Positions 41,519-51,850 are shown, counted from the stretch's first letter. The stretch: DNA of 64,000 nt from Bovifimicola sp050309585 (GCA_050309585.1 JBNRML010000154.1:1-64000); one strand, 5' to 3'. Numbers and translations: made by a program. The notes: generated by a model from the letters alone, not told the origin.

Positions 41519-43585
41519 TTATAATAATGTGTTTACATCAAGGATCAATGCTACTTCACCATCACCGAGTATTGTGGCACCGCCTATAATTTTGCTTACA
41601 TTGCTTAAATATTTTCCTAATGACTTGATAACGATTTCCTGCTGTCCGATTAATCTGTCAACAACCAGACCGGCAAGCTTTTCTCCCTTTTTAACAACAA
41701 CCACTGTGAGACTTTCGTCATCCTCTGTCTGTTCAATATCAAGAACATGATCAAGTCTTATTAACGGAATAACTGTTCCTCTTAAGTTTACAACCTCTTT
41801 AGACTGAACATATTTAATTTCTGAAACCGGAATATCTTCAATAATATGAATGTTTCCAAGTGAAATGGCATATTTTTCATCACCAAGCTCAACCATAAGT
41901 GCCTGGATAATAGCAAGTGTAAGCGGAAGTCTGATAACAAATGTACTTCCCTTTCCAAGCTCTGTCTTAACTTCAATATCACCACCAAGTGATTCAATTT
42001 TTGTCTTTACAACGTCAAGGCCAACACCTCTTCCCGATATATCTGATACAACCTTGGCTGTTGAGAAGCTCGGTTTAAATAAGAGGTCAATAACCTCCTT
42101 CTCTGACATCATTGCTGCCTGTTCCGGAGTAATGCTTCCCTTGTCAATGGCTTTATTTCTAACTGCTTCAACGTCAATACCATTACCGTCATCCCCAACC
42201 TCAATGACAACGTTGTTACCATCCTGATAAGCATCAAGTCTGATTGTTCCTTTCTCGGGCTTATTCTTCTTAATTCTTTCCTCAGGAGACTCAAGGCCGT
42301 GGTCAGCGGAGTTACGTAACAGATGCATCAATGGATCACCGATTTCATCAATAACAGTACGGTCCAACTCTGTATCCTCACCAGTCATAACAAGCTCCAT
42401 ATTCTTGTTGAGCTTCTTACAAAGGTCTCTGATCATACGAGGGAATTTCTGTGTAACTGTTTCAATAGGCATCATTCGAACCTTCATAACCGATTCATGA
42501 AGATTTGTAGTTACGCGCTCAAGGTACTCTATCTGTTCGTTGAAGGCCTGGGAATTTGTTGCCTGTGTCGCAACACTCTGGGAAACAAGACCGTTCTTTG
42601 CGATAATAAGCTCACTTACAAGATTCATAAGTACATCGAGCTTTTCAATATCAACTCTGACTGAACGGTTTACAACCGGTTTTCCTGCCGTCTTAGCCTT
42701 TGCAGGTGCCTGTTCTGTCTTTTCCTCTGCCTTAATAGTTTTCTTCTCCTCAACCTTGGCAACCTCTTCCTTCTTTTCTTCTCCCGGAATACTTTCAAGT
42801 TTCTCACCGATTGCATCCTTAATCTCTGATACATTCTTTATAATGCCAATAACCTTATCCAGGGATTCATCTGATATAATGCAAATGCTGAAATCAAAAT
42901 CAAATCTCTCATCTTCTATATCCTGTGCAGGCGGATTTGATTTAATAATCTCACCTACCGCCTCTAAGTTCTTAAATACCAAAAATGCCCTTGCGGCTTT
43001 CAAAAGACATGACTCGTCAACATACACAGTAATTGTATACACGTTCAATTTCTTTTCGAATGCCTCTGTAATGGCGTGTTTTTCAAAATCAGCAAAAACA
43101 AAATTCTTATACTTTCTCTTGTCATCAGCACCCTGTGACGCTTCTGGTGACGCTTCTGGTGCCGCCTGAGCTGCTGCTGGTGCTTCTGCCGGTGCTGCTG
43201 ATCCACCATTTAAAATGGCTTCAAGCTGTTTTAAGATAGGCTCATTGTCATTGTCACCCTCATCAGAAGTTTCCTGAATATTGTCAAGATAGCTTTCCAA
43301 AGCATCAAGGCACTGAAACAAAATATCCACAAGATTTGGACTTACTTTCATCTTATCATTTCTAATCTCTGAGAATACATTTTCCATCTGGTGGGTAAGC
43401 TTCTGCATACGCTTATATCCCATTGTTCCTGCCATACCCTTTAATGAATGGGCAGCACGGAAAATTTCATTAATTGTATCCTTGTTTTCCGGCTCCTGTT
43501 CGATAATGAGCAACTGCTCATTAAGACTCTGTAAATGTTCTTTTGTTTCATCAATAAAAATCTCTAAATACTGGCTAACGTCCAT
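41519..43585 (-). CDS. cheA: Chemotaxis histidine kinase CheA
   Basis: 688 aa. Order: Hpt domain with phospho-His in FRAAHSLKGMAGTMG (~residue 48), an Ala/Pro/Glu linker with a small tandem repeat (PEASPEAS), a CheY-binding P2 domain, a dimerisation domain (VRVDIEKLDVLMNLVSELII), the ATPase domain (MHLLRNSADHGLE, DDGNGID, DISGRGVGLDVV) and a CheW-like domain. It phosphorylates CheY and CheB. Overlaps cheB by 11 nt. All catalytic motifs look intact. Confidence 0.97.
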   Translation of the reverse strand: MDVSQYLEIFIDETKEHLQSLNEQLLIIEQEPENKDTINEIFRAAHSLKGMAGTMGYKRMQKLTHQMENVFSEIRNDKMKVSPNLVDILFQCLDALESYLDNIQETSDEGDNDNEPILKQLEAILNGGSAAPAEAPAAAQAAPEASPEASQGADDKRKYKNFVFADFEKHAITEAFEKKLNVYTITVYVDESCLLKAARAFLVFKNLEAVGEIIKSNPPAQDIEDERFDFDFSICIISDESLDKVIGIIKNVSEIKDAIGEKLESIPGEEKKEEVAKVEEKKTIKAEEKTEQAPAKAKTAGKPVVNRSVRVDIEKLDVLMNLVSELIIAKNGLVSQSVATQATNSQAFNEQIEYLERVTTNLHESVMKVRMMPIETVTQKFPRMIRDLCKKLNKNMELVMTGEDTELDRTVIDEIGDPLMHLLRNSADHGLESPEERIKKNKPEKGTIRLDAYQDGNNVVIEVGDDGNGIDVEAVRNKAIDKGSITPEQAAMMSEKEVIDLLFKPSFSTAKVVSDISGRGVGLDVVKTKIESLGGDIEVKTELGKGSTFVIRLPLTLAIIQALMVELGDEKYAISLGNIHIIEDIPVSEIKYVQSKEVVNLRGTVIPLIRLDHVLDIEQTEDDESLTVVVVKKGEKLAGLVVDRLIGQQEIVIKSLGKYLSNVSKIIGGATILGDGEVALILDVNTLL

Positions 43586-44645
43586 CGTTTTGCACCCCCA
43601 CGTTCTTTATAATTGCTTCGGAAATCTTGTCTAAAGGCTGTACCTCATCTGCAAGTCCCGCGTTTATGACCGCCCTTGGCATCCCGTAAACCACACAGGA
43701 TTTCGCATCCTGGCTAATCACATATACATCTTTTGTCTTTGATAAGGTTCCTATTCCAATGGTGCCATCAGCTCCCATTCCTGTCAGAACCACACAGGTT
43801 ATCTCATCATATTTAGAATCTGCCAGGGATTCATACATAATGTTTGCACATGGTCTCAATCCCTCTCTCGGTTCCTCATCTGATAACGCAATAACATGTC
43901 CTTTTCCTGATTCATAAGCCACACGCATCTGTTTTCCACCCGGTGCTATGTAAACCTTTCCCTTTTCAAGGACATCCCCTTGCTCTGCCTCTTTTACTTC
44001 CACATCACTTAATTCATTAAGTCTCTCTGACAGGGATTTTGTAAATCCTGCAGGCATATGCTGCACCAATATCATTGGCGCATCCATATTATTAGGAAGC
44101 TTCGGTATCACCTCTTTCAATGATTTTGGTCCACCTGTCGAGCAGGCCAGGGCAATTAGTTTTTCTCCATTTTTTTTCTTTGCCGGAGTATTTTTCAAAT
44201 CACCGATAACTTCTTTTTCCTCTTCATCGGCACCATTCATGCCAGCCGCTACCCTTACTGATTCTAATAGTCTTTCCCTAAAATCATCAATATTTTCACC
44301 ACTGGTATTTGATGGCTTCAACACTAAATCAATGGCACCGTTTTCCAGTGCAAGAATGGCCTCCATCGCCCCCTCCTTAACAAGGGTACTCACCATAATG
44401 ACCTTACATTTCAGTTTGTATTTTTTTACCTTTTTAAGTACTTCCAAACCGTTCATCTTAGGCATATTGACATCAAGTAATACTATGTCATATTTACCAT
44501 TGTTTCGTATAAGCAGGTCTAATCCCTGTATGCCATCTCCTGCCGTATCAACTACTTCAAGAAAATCATCTGTTGCTATTATATCAGAAACCACCCTTCT
44601 CATGAGTGCAGAATCATCAATTATCAAAATTTTACATTTATCCAT
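43575..44645 (-). CDS. cheB: Chemotaxis methylesterase CheB
   Basis: 356 aa. Receiver domain (ILIIDDSALMRRVVSDII, phospho-Asp in DIVLLDVNMPKMNGLE) followed by the methylesterase with catalytic Ser in ALACSTGGPKSL, His in VQHMPAGFT and Asp in TGMGADGTIG. It demethylates receptors. The matching methyltransferase CheR is not in this window. Start after GGAATGGAGAAGAA. Confidence 0.96.
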   Translation of the reverse strand: MDKCKILIIDDSALMRRVVSDIIATDDFLEVVDTAGDGIQGLDLLIRNNGKYDIVLLDVNMPKMNGLEVLKKVKKYKLKCKVIMVSTLVKEGAMEAILALENGAIDLVLKPSNTSGENIDDFRERLLESVRVAAGMNGADEEEKEVIGDLKNTPAKKKNGEKLIALACSTGGPKSLKEVIPKLPNNMDAPMILVQHMPAGFTKSLSERLNELSDVEVKEAEQGDVLEKGKVYIAPGGKQMRVAYESGKGHVIALSDEEPREGLRPCANIMYESLADSKYDEITCVVLTGMGADGTIGIGTLSKTKDVYVISQDAKSCVVYGMPRAVINAGLADEVQPLDKISEAIIKNVGVQNDGR

Positions 44646-44699
44646 TTCTTCTCCATTCCGCAGGCGCAAGTATCTATTCAGAACAAATTACAGATACAA

Positions 44700-45440
44700 T
44701 TAATTTCTCTGCCTCATACGTCTCTCTGTTTCAAAAATATGTTTAATGATTATTTCTCTTGCATTATTTGGAATTTCCAGATATTCCACTCTCTGTTCAA
44801 ATATCCTGTCATTACTTATCATTTTCTCTGAACGCAGCACCTCTGCCTTCACGCCATAAATACTTTTACCATCATTATTTGATAAATCCAGCTTAATAAG
44901 TATTGTTGTTCCCGGCTCAAGTTTTTCGCTTGATGAAAACCTCACTCCTCCACCACTTATATCCACGATAATTCCTTTTTTCAATCCATTGTGGTCAAGC
45001 ATTTCCCTAATGAGCCCGTCATCCTCTGAAAGCTCCTCTGCCTGTTCCTTGTCAACCACCAAATATTCCACTTCTCTGGTATATTCCAACCGATAATACT
45101 GTCTTCTCTGATATTTTCTAAGCTCCTGCACAAGCTCAATGACTAAAATAAATAAGCCATTTTCCTTATATCTGTTGGTAACAACAAATTTGCTTTTGTA
45201 CAAGCCCCCTGTAGCAAAAAAACATACATCAAACCTTGCATTTTCAGGCAGCGGAATTACTCTTCCTTCTACTATAGGCATAGCAATTCTCAACTGGGTA
45301 TCATCAATTATGTCATAAATCTGACTAACCAGCGGCTTTGCATAAATAGAATTCTGCTCTATAAGCTCCTTCTTCTTTTCTCCACTGACAGGCTTGGTTA
45401 TTTCAAGTCTGTCCCCCAAAGACAATACCTTGCTGATCAT
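44700..45440 (-). CDS. YcgR-like PilZ domain flagellar brake protein
   Basis: 246 aa. N-terminal YcgR-type domain, then a PilZ domain whose c-di-GMP motifs are present: QRRQYYRLEY (the Arg-x-x-x-Arg site) and VDISGGGVRFSS (Asp-x-Ser-x-x-Gly). It should slow motility or alter the motor when c-di-GMP is high. Start after GGAGGTGCATAACA, 2 nt after flhG, so it is made with the flagellar regulators. Confidence 0.9.
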   Translation of the reverse strand: MISKVLSLGDRLEITKPVSGEKKKELIEQNSIYAKPLVSQIYDIIDDTQLRIAMPIVEGRVIPLPENARFDVCFFATGGLYKSKFVVTNRYKENGLFILVIELVQELRKYQRRQYYRLEYTREVEYLVVDKEQAEELSEDDGLIREMLDHNGLKKGIIVDISGGGVRFSSSEKLEPGTTILIKLDLSNNDGKSIYGVKAEVLRSEKMISNDRIFEQRVEYLEIPNNAREIIIKHIFETERRMRQRN

Positions 45441-45442
45441 TG

Positions 45443-46336
45443 TTATGCACCTCCTCCCTTATTTTTTCTGAATTTCTTCAAAAACATATACATAAGACCT
45501 TTTTCTTCATCCTGCTCTGGTGTCTTAATATCCAAAAGATTCCCGGCTATTTTTTGGAACGATTTTGCTCCCTTTGAATTTGGGAATACAATAGATATTG
45601 GTTTCTGCTGAATAATTGCTTTTGACATATATTCGTCCTCCTCAACAATTCCCAAGAATTCTATATTCATATTCAAGAATTTGCTAACTACTACATTAAT
45701 CTTGTTGTAAAGATTCACACCCTCTTCATAAGACGAAACCTTATTTGTCATAATCTTAACATTTGTGGCATCATTTTTAAAATCACCATGCCTGCTAAGG
45801 GCTTTTAAAAGTGAATAAGAATCTGTCATCGATGTGGGCTCTGGTGTCATCACAAGAACCACCTCATTGCTGATAACCACAAAGTCCAATACCGAATCTG
45901 ATATTCCCGCTCCTGTATCAATAATTAGAATATCCGTCATACTCTCAAGCTCTTTTATTTTGTACACAAGATACATAATTTGATCCTTTGACAGATTGCT
46001 AAAACTGGTAATTCCCGATCCTCCAGAAACAAAACCTATATCCATTGGCCCCTTCACAATTATGTCTTTGAGATTTTTTCCCCTGAATACCAAATCTGAA
46101 AGGTTGTACTTCGGAATTGCTCCAAACATTACTTCTATATTTGCTAATCCAAAATCCGCATCAAAAATAATTACGCTCTTTCCCTGAAGCCTGAACTGGA
46201 TAGCCAGGTTTATGGCAGTACTTGTCTTTCCGACGCCCCCTTTACCACTTGTAACAGTGATAACCCTGGCCTTCTTTTCCTCTTCCTTCTGTGGTGCCAT
46301 CTTAACGATATTTCTTAAGTTTTGTGCCTGATCCAT
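45443..46336 (-). CDS. flhG: Flagellar number regulator FlhG (MinD-like ATPase)
   Basis: 297 aa. The deviant Walker A VTSGKGGVGKTSTAINLA and DADFGLANIEVMFG mark the MinD/ParA family; ILIIDTGAGISDSVL is the second metal motif. The N-terminal QAQNLRNIVK matches the FlhG segment that stimulates FlhF. It controls where and how many flagella form. Equivalent of B. subtilis ylxH. Its ATG overlaps the flhF stop. Confidence 0.95.
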   Translation of the reverse strand: MDQAQNLRNIVKMAPQKEEEKKARVITVTSGKGGVGKTSTAINLAIQFRLQGKSVIIFDADFGLANIEVMFGAIPKYNLSDLVFRGKNLKDIIVKGPMDIGFVSGGSGITSFSNLSKDQIMYLVYKIKELESMTDILIIDTGAGISDSVLDFVVISNEVVLVMTPEPTSMTDSYSLLKALSRHGDFKNDATNVKIMTNKVSSYEEGVNLYNKINVVVSKFLNMNIEFLGIVEEDEYMSKAIIQQKPISIVFPNSKGAKSFQKIAGNLLDIKTPEQDEEKGLMYMFLKKFRKNKGGGA

Positions 46337-47505
46337 TATTTACCACCTCCCAAAAGATTCTTTGCAAGTTTCTGGGTGTCAATAATGTTTATATCATCAG
46401 GTACCATCTGTCCACTTGTTATGTATGACAGATCCGCACCTGTTCTCAGCTTAATATTTAAAATATTACCCAATTCAGATGTTTCATCTAATTTTGTGAA
46501 AATTATATTGTACTTTCCAATTTCATTATATACATCAACAATGCTTATCAAATCCTTGTATTTTGTGGCCGCACTTACAACAAGAAAAACATTTTTTGTA
46601 AATCTCTCCGGAATGACAGAGTCATTAACAAAATGCATCATCTCCATGCACTGCTCTTTGTTTTTATGTGATCTACCTGCAGTATCTACCAAAACAAGGT
46701 CATAATCCTTAAAGGATTCCATTGCATCATTTAATTCATCTATTGTATACACCACCTTAAGTGGTATATCAAGGATATTAGCATATGTCCTAAGCTGCTC
46801 AACTGCTGCAATTCTGTATGTATCAGAAGTAATCATGGCAACCTTTGCGCCCCTGTCGAGTTTAAATTCTGATGCAATTTTGGCAATCGTTGTAGTTTTT
46901 CCAACACCTGTGGGACCTACAAAGAAGTTTATCTCAGGATTTTTTTCACTTGCCTCAACCACCTTTGGACTACCAATTTTAAGAATAATCTTCTGGTAAA
47001 CTGAAGCTAAAATCGAATCCAGATTGCTCTCTTTTTTCAGTGATGACTCAATCTCTGAAACTATCTGGTTTATGTATTTTTCTTCAACCTCACTATCCAG
47101 TAACTGATTATAAATAAGCTGAATGAAAGTAAAATTTGCATTTTTTTCCTTCTGCGGTATCTCTTTTTCCTCTGTCGCCACCTGCTTTTCAGCTATTCTT
47201 GACTCAAGTATTGACTGCAAATTGTCAAGTTTCTCCTCAATTGCAGTAGGCTTTTTCTCCTCCTGCAAAATATTTCCACCGGTATTCTCACTTACAGCCA
47301 CATTTATCTTATTTACAGGAATTGATGAGGTTGTCTTTTCCTCCAATGCCGCGGTAACTTCAACTATGTCTTTTTTAAATAATCTTTTAAAGCCTCTCTG
47401 CTTTGTAGTTTTTATATTTAATACTACCGCATTGCTTCCCATTTCTTCCTTTGCCATCATAACCGCTTCCTGCTCTGTCCCGGCGGTAAATTTTTTGATT
47501 ATCAT
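46336..47505 (-). CDS. flhF: Flagellar GTPase FlhF
   Basis: 389 aa SRP-type GTPase. N-terminal basic domain, then an NG domain with NFFVGPTGVGKTTTIAKIAS (G1), VLVDTAGRSHKN (G3) and IIFTKLDETSE (G4). Acts with FlhG to place the flagellar base. The ATG lies right after the flhA stop. Confidence 0.95.
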   Translation of the reverse strand: MIIKKFTAGTEQEAVMMAKEEMGSNAVVLNIKTTKQRGFKRLFKKDIVEVTAALEEKTTSSIPVNKINVAVSENTGGNILQEEKKPTAIEEKLDNLQSILESRIAEKQVATEEKEIPQKEKNANFTFIQLIYNQLLDSEVEEKYINQIVSEIESSLKKESNLDSILASVYQKIILKIGSPKVVEASEKNPEINFFVGPTGVGKTTTIAKIASEFKLDRGAKVAMITSDTYRIAAVEQLRTYANILDIPLKVVYTIDELNDAMESFKDYDLVLVDTAGRSHKNKEQCMEMMHFVNDSVIPERFTKNVFLVVSAATKYKDLISIVDVYNEIGKYNIIFTKLDETSELGNILNIKLRTGADLSYITSGQMVPDDINIIDTQKLAKNLLGGGK

Positions 47506-49539
47506 TTATATGCTCACCATCCCTACTGACTGTAATTCTATGTTTGATTCAATTTCGTTATACGAAACCACAACCAAATCCTTAAAGTAATCCTGAGTAA
47601 TTCTCTTATAATACATTCTCACAATCGGAGATGTGACAACAATTCCAGGCTTACCCATTTTCTCAAGCTTATCAATTTCTTCCTCTGTTGCCTTAATTAA
47701 CCTTCTGGTCTTTTCAGGCTCCAAAGTAATGTATGCCCCCTGTTCTGACTGCTTAATTGAAGCCATTATTTCCTGTTCAACTTCCGGGTCAAGAGTCACT
47801 ACGGTAGTCGCCTCATTTGGTGCAAAAAACTTATTTGAAATGGCTCGTTTTAAGCTCTGTCTTACATATTCCGTCAATACATCTGTATCCCTTGTAACCG
47901 CCGCATGGTCTGCCAGCGTTTCAAGTATTGTAAGCAGGTCTCTTATGGAAACTCCTTCCTTCAAAAGATTCTGAAGCACCTTCTGAATCTCGCCGATATT
48001 TAAAAGCTTTGGAACAAGCTCTTCCACCAAAGTCTGATTTGTATCCTTAATATTGTTAATAAGATTCTGAACATCCTGTCTTGTAAGCAATTCATCAATG
48101 TGGGTTCTCACAACCTCTGTAAGATGTGTCGCTATAATGGATGGAGGATCTACAACAGTATATCCCAAAGTTTCCGCTCTTTCTCTCTGTCTCTCAGTAA
48201 TCCACAATGCCGGCAAATGGAATGAAGGTTCAAAGGTAGGAATACCGCTGATTTCCTCTTCTACATACCCCGGGTTCATCGCCATGTAGTGGTCAAATAA
48301 TATTTCACCTTCACTTACCTGAATACCCTTTATTTTAATAATATACTGATTTGGATTTAATTGAATATTATCTCTCAGACGAATGATAGGCACCACTGCT
48401 CCCAGCTCAAGGGCTATCTGCCTTCTAATCATTACAACTCGGTCAATAAGATCCCCTCCCTGGTTTACATCTGCCAGTGGAATAATACCATAACCAAATT
48501 CCAACTCTATCGGATCAACCTGTAAAAGCGAATTAACATTTTCCGGCCGTCTGATTTCCTCAGCCTCAGCTTCTGCTTCATCCACCTGACTCTCTACCTC
48601 GGCAAGCTTTGTTTCCTCCTTCATCCTGTTTCCAAGAAGAATTGCCGCAATACCAAATGGAACAAAAATAAACCATGGAAGCGGTGTAAACACACCTAGA
48701 AATGCCAACGCACCACCAACATAATATAATACCTTTGAGGTGGTAAAGAGCTGGCTGAAAATTGTCCCACCCAAGTCTTCCGTGCTTCCTGTTTTAGTTA
48801 CAAGAATACCTGTTGCCAGTGAAATCATAAGCGACGGAATGGAGCTTACAAGGCCATCACCAATGGTAATGATTGTATAATAATCAAAGGCCTCGCCTGC
48901 TGCCATGCCTCCCCTTAACATACCCATGATGATACCTCCAACTATATTTATACAGGTAATTACGAGTCCGGCTGTGGCATCTCCCTTTACGTACTTAACA
49001 GCACCATCCATGGAACCAAAGAAAGCAGATTCCTGTGCAATCTTTTCACGTCTTTCCTTAGCTTCCTTATCAGTAATTGCCCCGGTATTTAAGTCGGCAT
49101 CAATAGCCATCTGTTTACCCGGCATAGCATCAAGCGTGAATCTGGCCGTTACCTCAGCCACACGCTCAGAACCCTTATTGATAACCATAAACTGCACAAT
49201 CAGCAAAATAATGAATATAATGATACCTATAATAGGATCCCCTCTTCCCACAAACTGACCAAAGGTTGTTACCACCTTTCCGGGATTTCCGGTTTTTAAA
49301 ATCAGTTTTGTGGAAGAAATATTAAGTGATATTCTGAAAACTGTTGTGAGCAAAAGTATTGTTGGAAACGATGACATATCCAAGGGTTCTTTTGCAAAAA
49401 ATGAATTAAAAAGGATTACCATCGAAACAAACATATTAACAGCCAGAAGCACATCCAATAAATCTGAAGGTATTGAAATAATCATAAATACAATTGCTGC
49501 CAGAAGATATAATCCAACACCTAAATCTGTTTTTTTCAT
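47506..49539 (-). CDS. flhA: Flagellar export gate protein FlhA
   Basis: 677 aa. Eight membrane segments in the first ~310 residues with the FHIPEP family region LLTTVFRISLNISSTKLIL and VKGDATAGLVITCINIVGGI. The cytoplasmic nonamer-ring domain follows from about residue 350. Forms the export gate with FlhB and FliPQR. No start ambiguity (ATG after AGGAGGCGAAACAGAC). Confidence 0.97.
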   Translation of the reverse strand: MKKTDLGVGLYLLAAIVFMIISIPSDLLDVLLAVNMFVSMVILFNSFFAKEPLDMSSFPTILLLTTVFRISLNISSTKLILKTGNPGKVVTTFGQFVGRGDPIIGIIIFIILLIVQFMVINKGSERVAEVTARFTLDAMPGKQMAIDADLNTGAITDKEAKERREKIAQESAFFGSMDGAVKYVKGDATAGLVITCINIVGGIIMGMLRGGMAAGEAFDYYTIITIGDGLVSSIPSLMISLATGILVTKTGSTEDLGGTIFSQLFTTSKVLYYVGGALAFLGVFTPLPWFIFVPFGIAAILLGNRMKEETKLAEVESQVDEAEAEAEEIRRPENVNSLLQVDPIELEFGYGIIPLADVNQGGDLIDRVVMIRRQIALELGAVVPIIRLRDNIQLNPNQYIIKIKGIQVSEGEILFDHYMAMNPGYVEEEISGIPTFEPSFHLPALWITERQRERAETLGYTVVDPPSIIATHLTEVVRTHIDELLTRQDVQNLINNIKDTNQTLVEELVPKLLNIGEIQKVLQNLLKEGVSIRDLLTILETLADHAAVTRDTDVLTEYVRQSLKRAISNKFFAPNEATTVVTLDPEVEQEIMASIKQSEQGAYITLEPEKTRRLIKATEEEIDKLEKMGKPGIVVTSPIVRMYYKRITQDYFKDLVVVSYNEIESNIELQSVGMVSI

Positions 49540-49604
49540 GTCTGTTTCGCCTCCTTTTCTATCTGAATTTATTTATATCATCAATCAGTTTATTGAAACA
49601 TTTT

Positions 49605-49658
49605 CTATCTTACTAATTTATCTTACTTATTTATCTTACTTATTTATCTTACTTATTT
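49605..49658 (-). repeat. Tandem 12-13-bp repeat between flhB and flhA
   Basis: The unit AAGTAAGATAAAT (minus strand) occurs four times in a row with one variant copy, inside the 125-nt spacer. It is the only sizeable non-coding gap among the export genes. Slippage here would change the flhB-flhA distance. Confidence 0.85.
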
Positions 49659-49664
49659 TTTTCT

Positions 49665-50786
49665 CTATGTTTCGGCCTTCAGATTGTATACATACGCAAG
49701 TACCTCTGCCACCGCCTGATAAAGCTCCTCCGGTATTTCCTGTCCAATGTCCACACTGGAATACAAAGCCCTCGCTAATGGCTTATTTTCCACAATCTCT
49801 ATCTCATTTTCTCTTGCTTTTTCCTTGATTTTCTGTGCGAGATAATCTGCACCCTTCGCAATTACAATGGGGGCAGCGGTAACTCCAGCTTCATACTTTA
49901 GAGCCACTGCAAAATGTGTCGGGTTCGTGATAACCACATCTGCCTCAGGCAGCTGCTGCATCATACGCCGCATGGATGCCTCCTGCATTCTTCTTCTGAT
50001 CTGGCCTTTTATCTTCGGGTCACCCTCACTCTGCTTAAACTCATCCTTAACCTCTTGCTTTGTCATCTTCATATCTTCTTTAAACTTATGTTTTTGAAAC
50101 ATATAATCAAGAACACCGATTATAACATAAATGACACTTATTTTAATCGCCAGGTCAAAAACAATATCTCCGATGATTCCAAGTGCTCCATCTAATGAAA
50201 CATTGTATAGGTTTAACAGAACTCCTTTTTTGTCTTTTACTTCCTGAAAAACCATAAATAGTATTATAACAACTAATAAAATGGATTTTAACAAATTAAC
50301 AAGGGATTGCATCGAGAATATCTTCTTGAATCCCTTCAAAGGATTTAGCTTGCTGAGCTTTGGCATCATGGGTTTTCCTGTTATTTTCCATTTTACCTGT
50401 ACCAAATCACCGACAAATGCAATGATAAGAGCTGCCGCAAATATTGGCAGTGCCCCAATCCATCCATCAATTATCATATCTCTTAAAAGTAATGTACAAG
50501 TATTATAATTTATTTCCCCTGACCGTCCCAAAGTCGATATCATAGTATACGTGGAACGATAGACGCCCTGGATTCTTTCACCGATACCACCTATTGTTAC
50601 TTTAAGTGTAACAAAACACACAATCAGCATAGCCGCCGATACAATATCCTTGCTTTTTGCAACGTTACCTTCTTTTCTGGCATCACTGAGTTTTTTGGCT
50701 GTGGCAGGCTCTGTTTTTTCACCACCCGGACCATCCTTTGCAAAGAACTGCAAATTATATTTTAAGAAATATTTCTGTTTTTCCAA
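49665..50786 (-). CDS. flhB: Flagellar export switch protein FlhB
   Basis: 373 aa. AKDGPGGEKTEPATAKKLSD is the family N-terminus. Four membrane segments follow, then the cytoplasmic autocleavage motif Asn-Pro-Thr-His in VVITNPTHFAVALKYE, which switches export from hook to filament proteins. The start is a TTG after AGAGGAATGATGTAG, immediately past the fliR stop. Confidence 0.96.
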   Translation of the reverse strand: MEKQKYFLKYNLQFFAKDGPGGEKTEPATAKKLSDARKEGNVAKSKDIVSAAMLIVCFVTLKVTIGGIGERIQGVYRSTYTMISTLGRSGEINYNTCTLLLRDMIIDGWIGALPIFAAALIIAFVGDLVQVKWKITGKPMMPKLSKLNPLKGFKKIFSMQSLVNLLKSILLVVIILFMVFQEVKDKKGVLLNLYNVSLDGALGIIGDIVFDLAIKISVIYVIIGVLDYMFQKHKFKEDMKMTKQEVKDEFKQSEGDPKIKGQIRRRMQEASMRRMMQQLPEADVVITNPTHFAVALKYEAGVTAAPIVIAKGADYLAQKIKEKARENEIEIVENKPLARALYSSVDIGQEIPEELYQAVAEVLAYVYNLKAET

Positions 50787-51563
50787 CTACATCATTCCTC
50801 TCATAATCTGTTCAACCATTCCCTGCATATGTTCAAATAAGAAATTTGCCAATATCGGAATGGCCGATACAGTTATGAACATAACAAACAATCCCACTGT
50901 AATCTTTAGCTGAATACCTACCGCAAACATATTCATCTGCGGAGCAACTTTCGCCATTACTCCCAACACACAGTTTAACATCAATATGCATGCAAATATC
51001 GGAAGGGCAATCCTGAAACCAACCAAAAAGTAGTCTGTTATAAAACCTATTACTGTAGGATACATTGAAAAATTAATTTTCATCCCGTTAATCGGTATAA
51101 CTGAATATGAATCAACTAATGCATTCAAAAGAAATATCTGCATATTGCTTACAACCAATAAAAGCATTATGAGATATGAATACAGGCTTCCTGTCAAACC
51201 CGATTGGGTATTTGTTGACGGATCAAATATCTGAGCCATCGAAAGACCTATCTCCATATCCATGATTTTACCTGAAAACGCTACTATCGTACTGCATATG
51301 TAAGCTGAAAAACCTATCATTAAGCCGACAATCGATTCCTTGATAATTATGGCCGCGTAATCTATTACTGTGGCATATTCTACGTTTGCTTCAGGCATCG
51401 AGTAAAACAAAACGACTGTCAGCCACAAACTAAACGCCATTTTCACTCTGGCCGGAAAGGATCTATGACTAAAAAAGGGAGCAGCATAAACAAAGGATGC
51501 CACCCTGACCAATATAAGCAGCAGATATTCAATTGTATTCTGACTAAAAGTTATTTCCATCAT
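50787..51563 (-). CDS. fliR: Flagellar export gate protein FliR
   Basis: 258 aa with about six membrane segments. RVASFVYAAPFFSHRSFPARVKM and IDYAAIIIKESIVGLMIGFS are typical. The ATG overlaps the fliQ stop (ATGA), with GGAG upstream inside fliQ. Part of the FliPQR export channel. Confidence 0.94.
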   Translation of the reverse strand: MMEITFSQNTIEYLLLILVRVASFVYAAPFFSHRSFPARVKMAFSLWLTVVLFYSMPEANVEYATVIDYAAIIIKESIVGLMIGFSAYICSTIVAFSGKIMDMEIGLSMAQIFDPSTNTQSGLTGSLYSYLIMLLLVVSNMQIFLLNALVDSYSVIPINGMKINFSMYPTVIGFITDYFLVGFRIALPIFACILMLNCVLGVMAKVAPQMNMFAVGIQLKITVGLFVMFITVSAIPILANFLFEHMQGMVEQIMRGMM

Positions 51564-51829
51564 AAAACAAAATCTCCAAAGCTGGACCACAGATTAGTCA
51601 TAAATGTAACAATATTGTTCAAAATAAATGAACCCAGCAGCATTATTGTCAAAAATATCCCTAAAAGCTTTGGAATAAAGGTAAGGGTCTGCTCCTGAAT
51701 GGATGTAACTGTCTGGAATATACTTACCAAAAGACCAATTACTAACGACACCAATAGCAGTGGACCTGCTGATATAATAATTGTCCAAATCGCATCGCTG
51801 GCAATATTCATTACTTCGCTTTCTGTCAT
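51560..51829 (-). CDS. fliQ: Flagellar export gate protein FliQ
   Basis: 89 aa, two membrane helices. GPLLLVSLVIGLLVSIFQTV followed by TSIQEQTLTFIPKLL is the family signature. Normal length. Lies between fliP and fliR. Confidence 0.95.
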   Translation of the reverse strand: MTESEVMNIASDAIWTIIISAGPLLLVSLVIGLLVSIFQTVTSIQEQTLTFIPKLLGIFLTIMLLGSFILNNIVTFMTNLWSSFGDFVL

Positions 51830-51850
51830 TTATATCACACTCCATCTACC

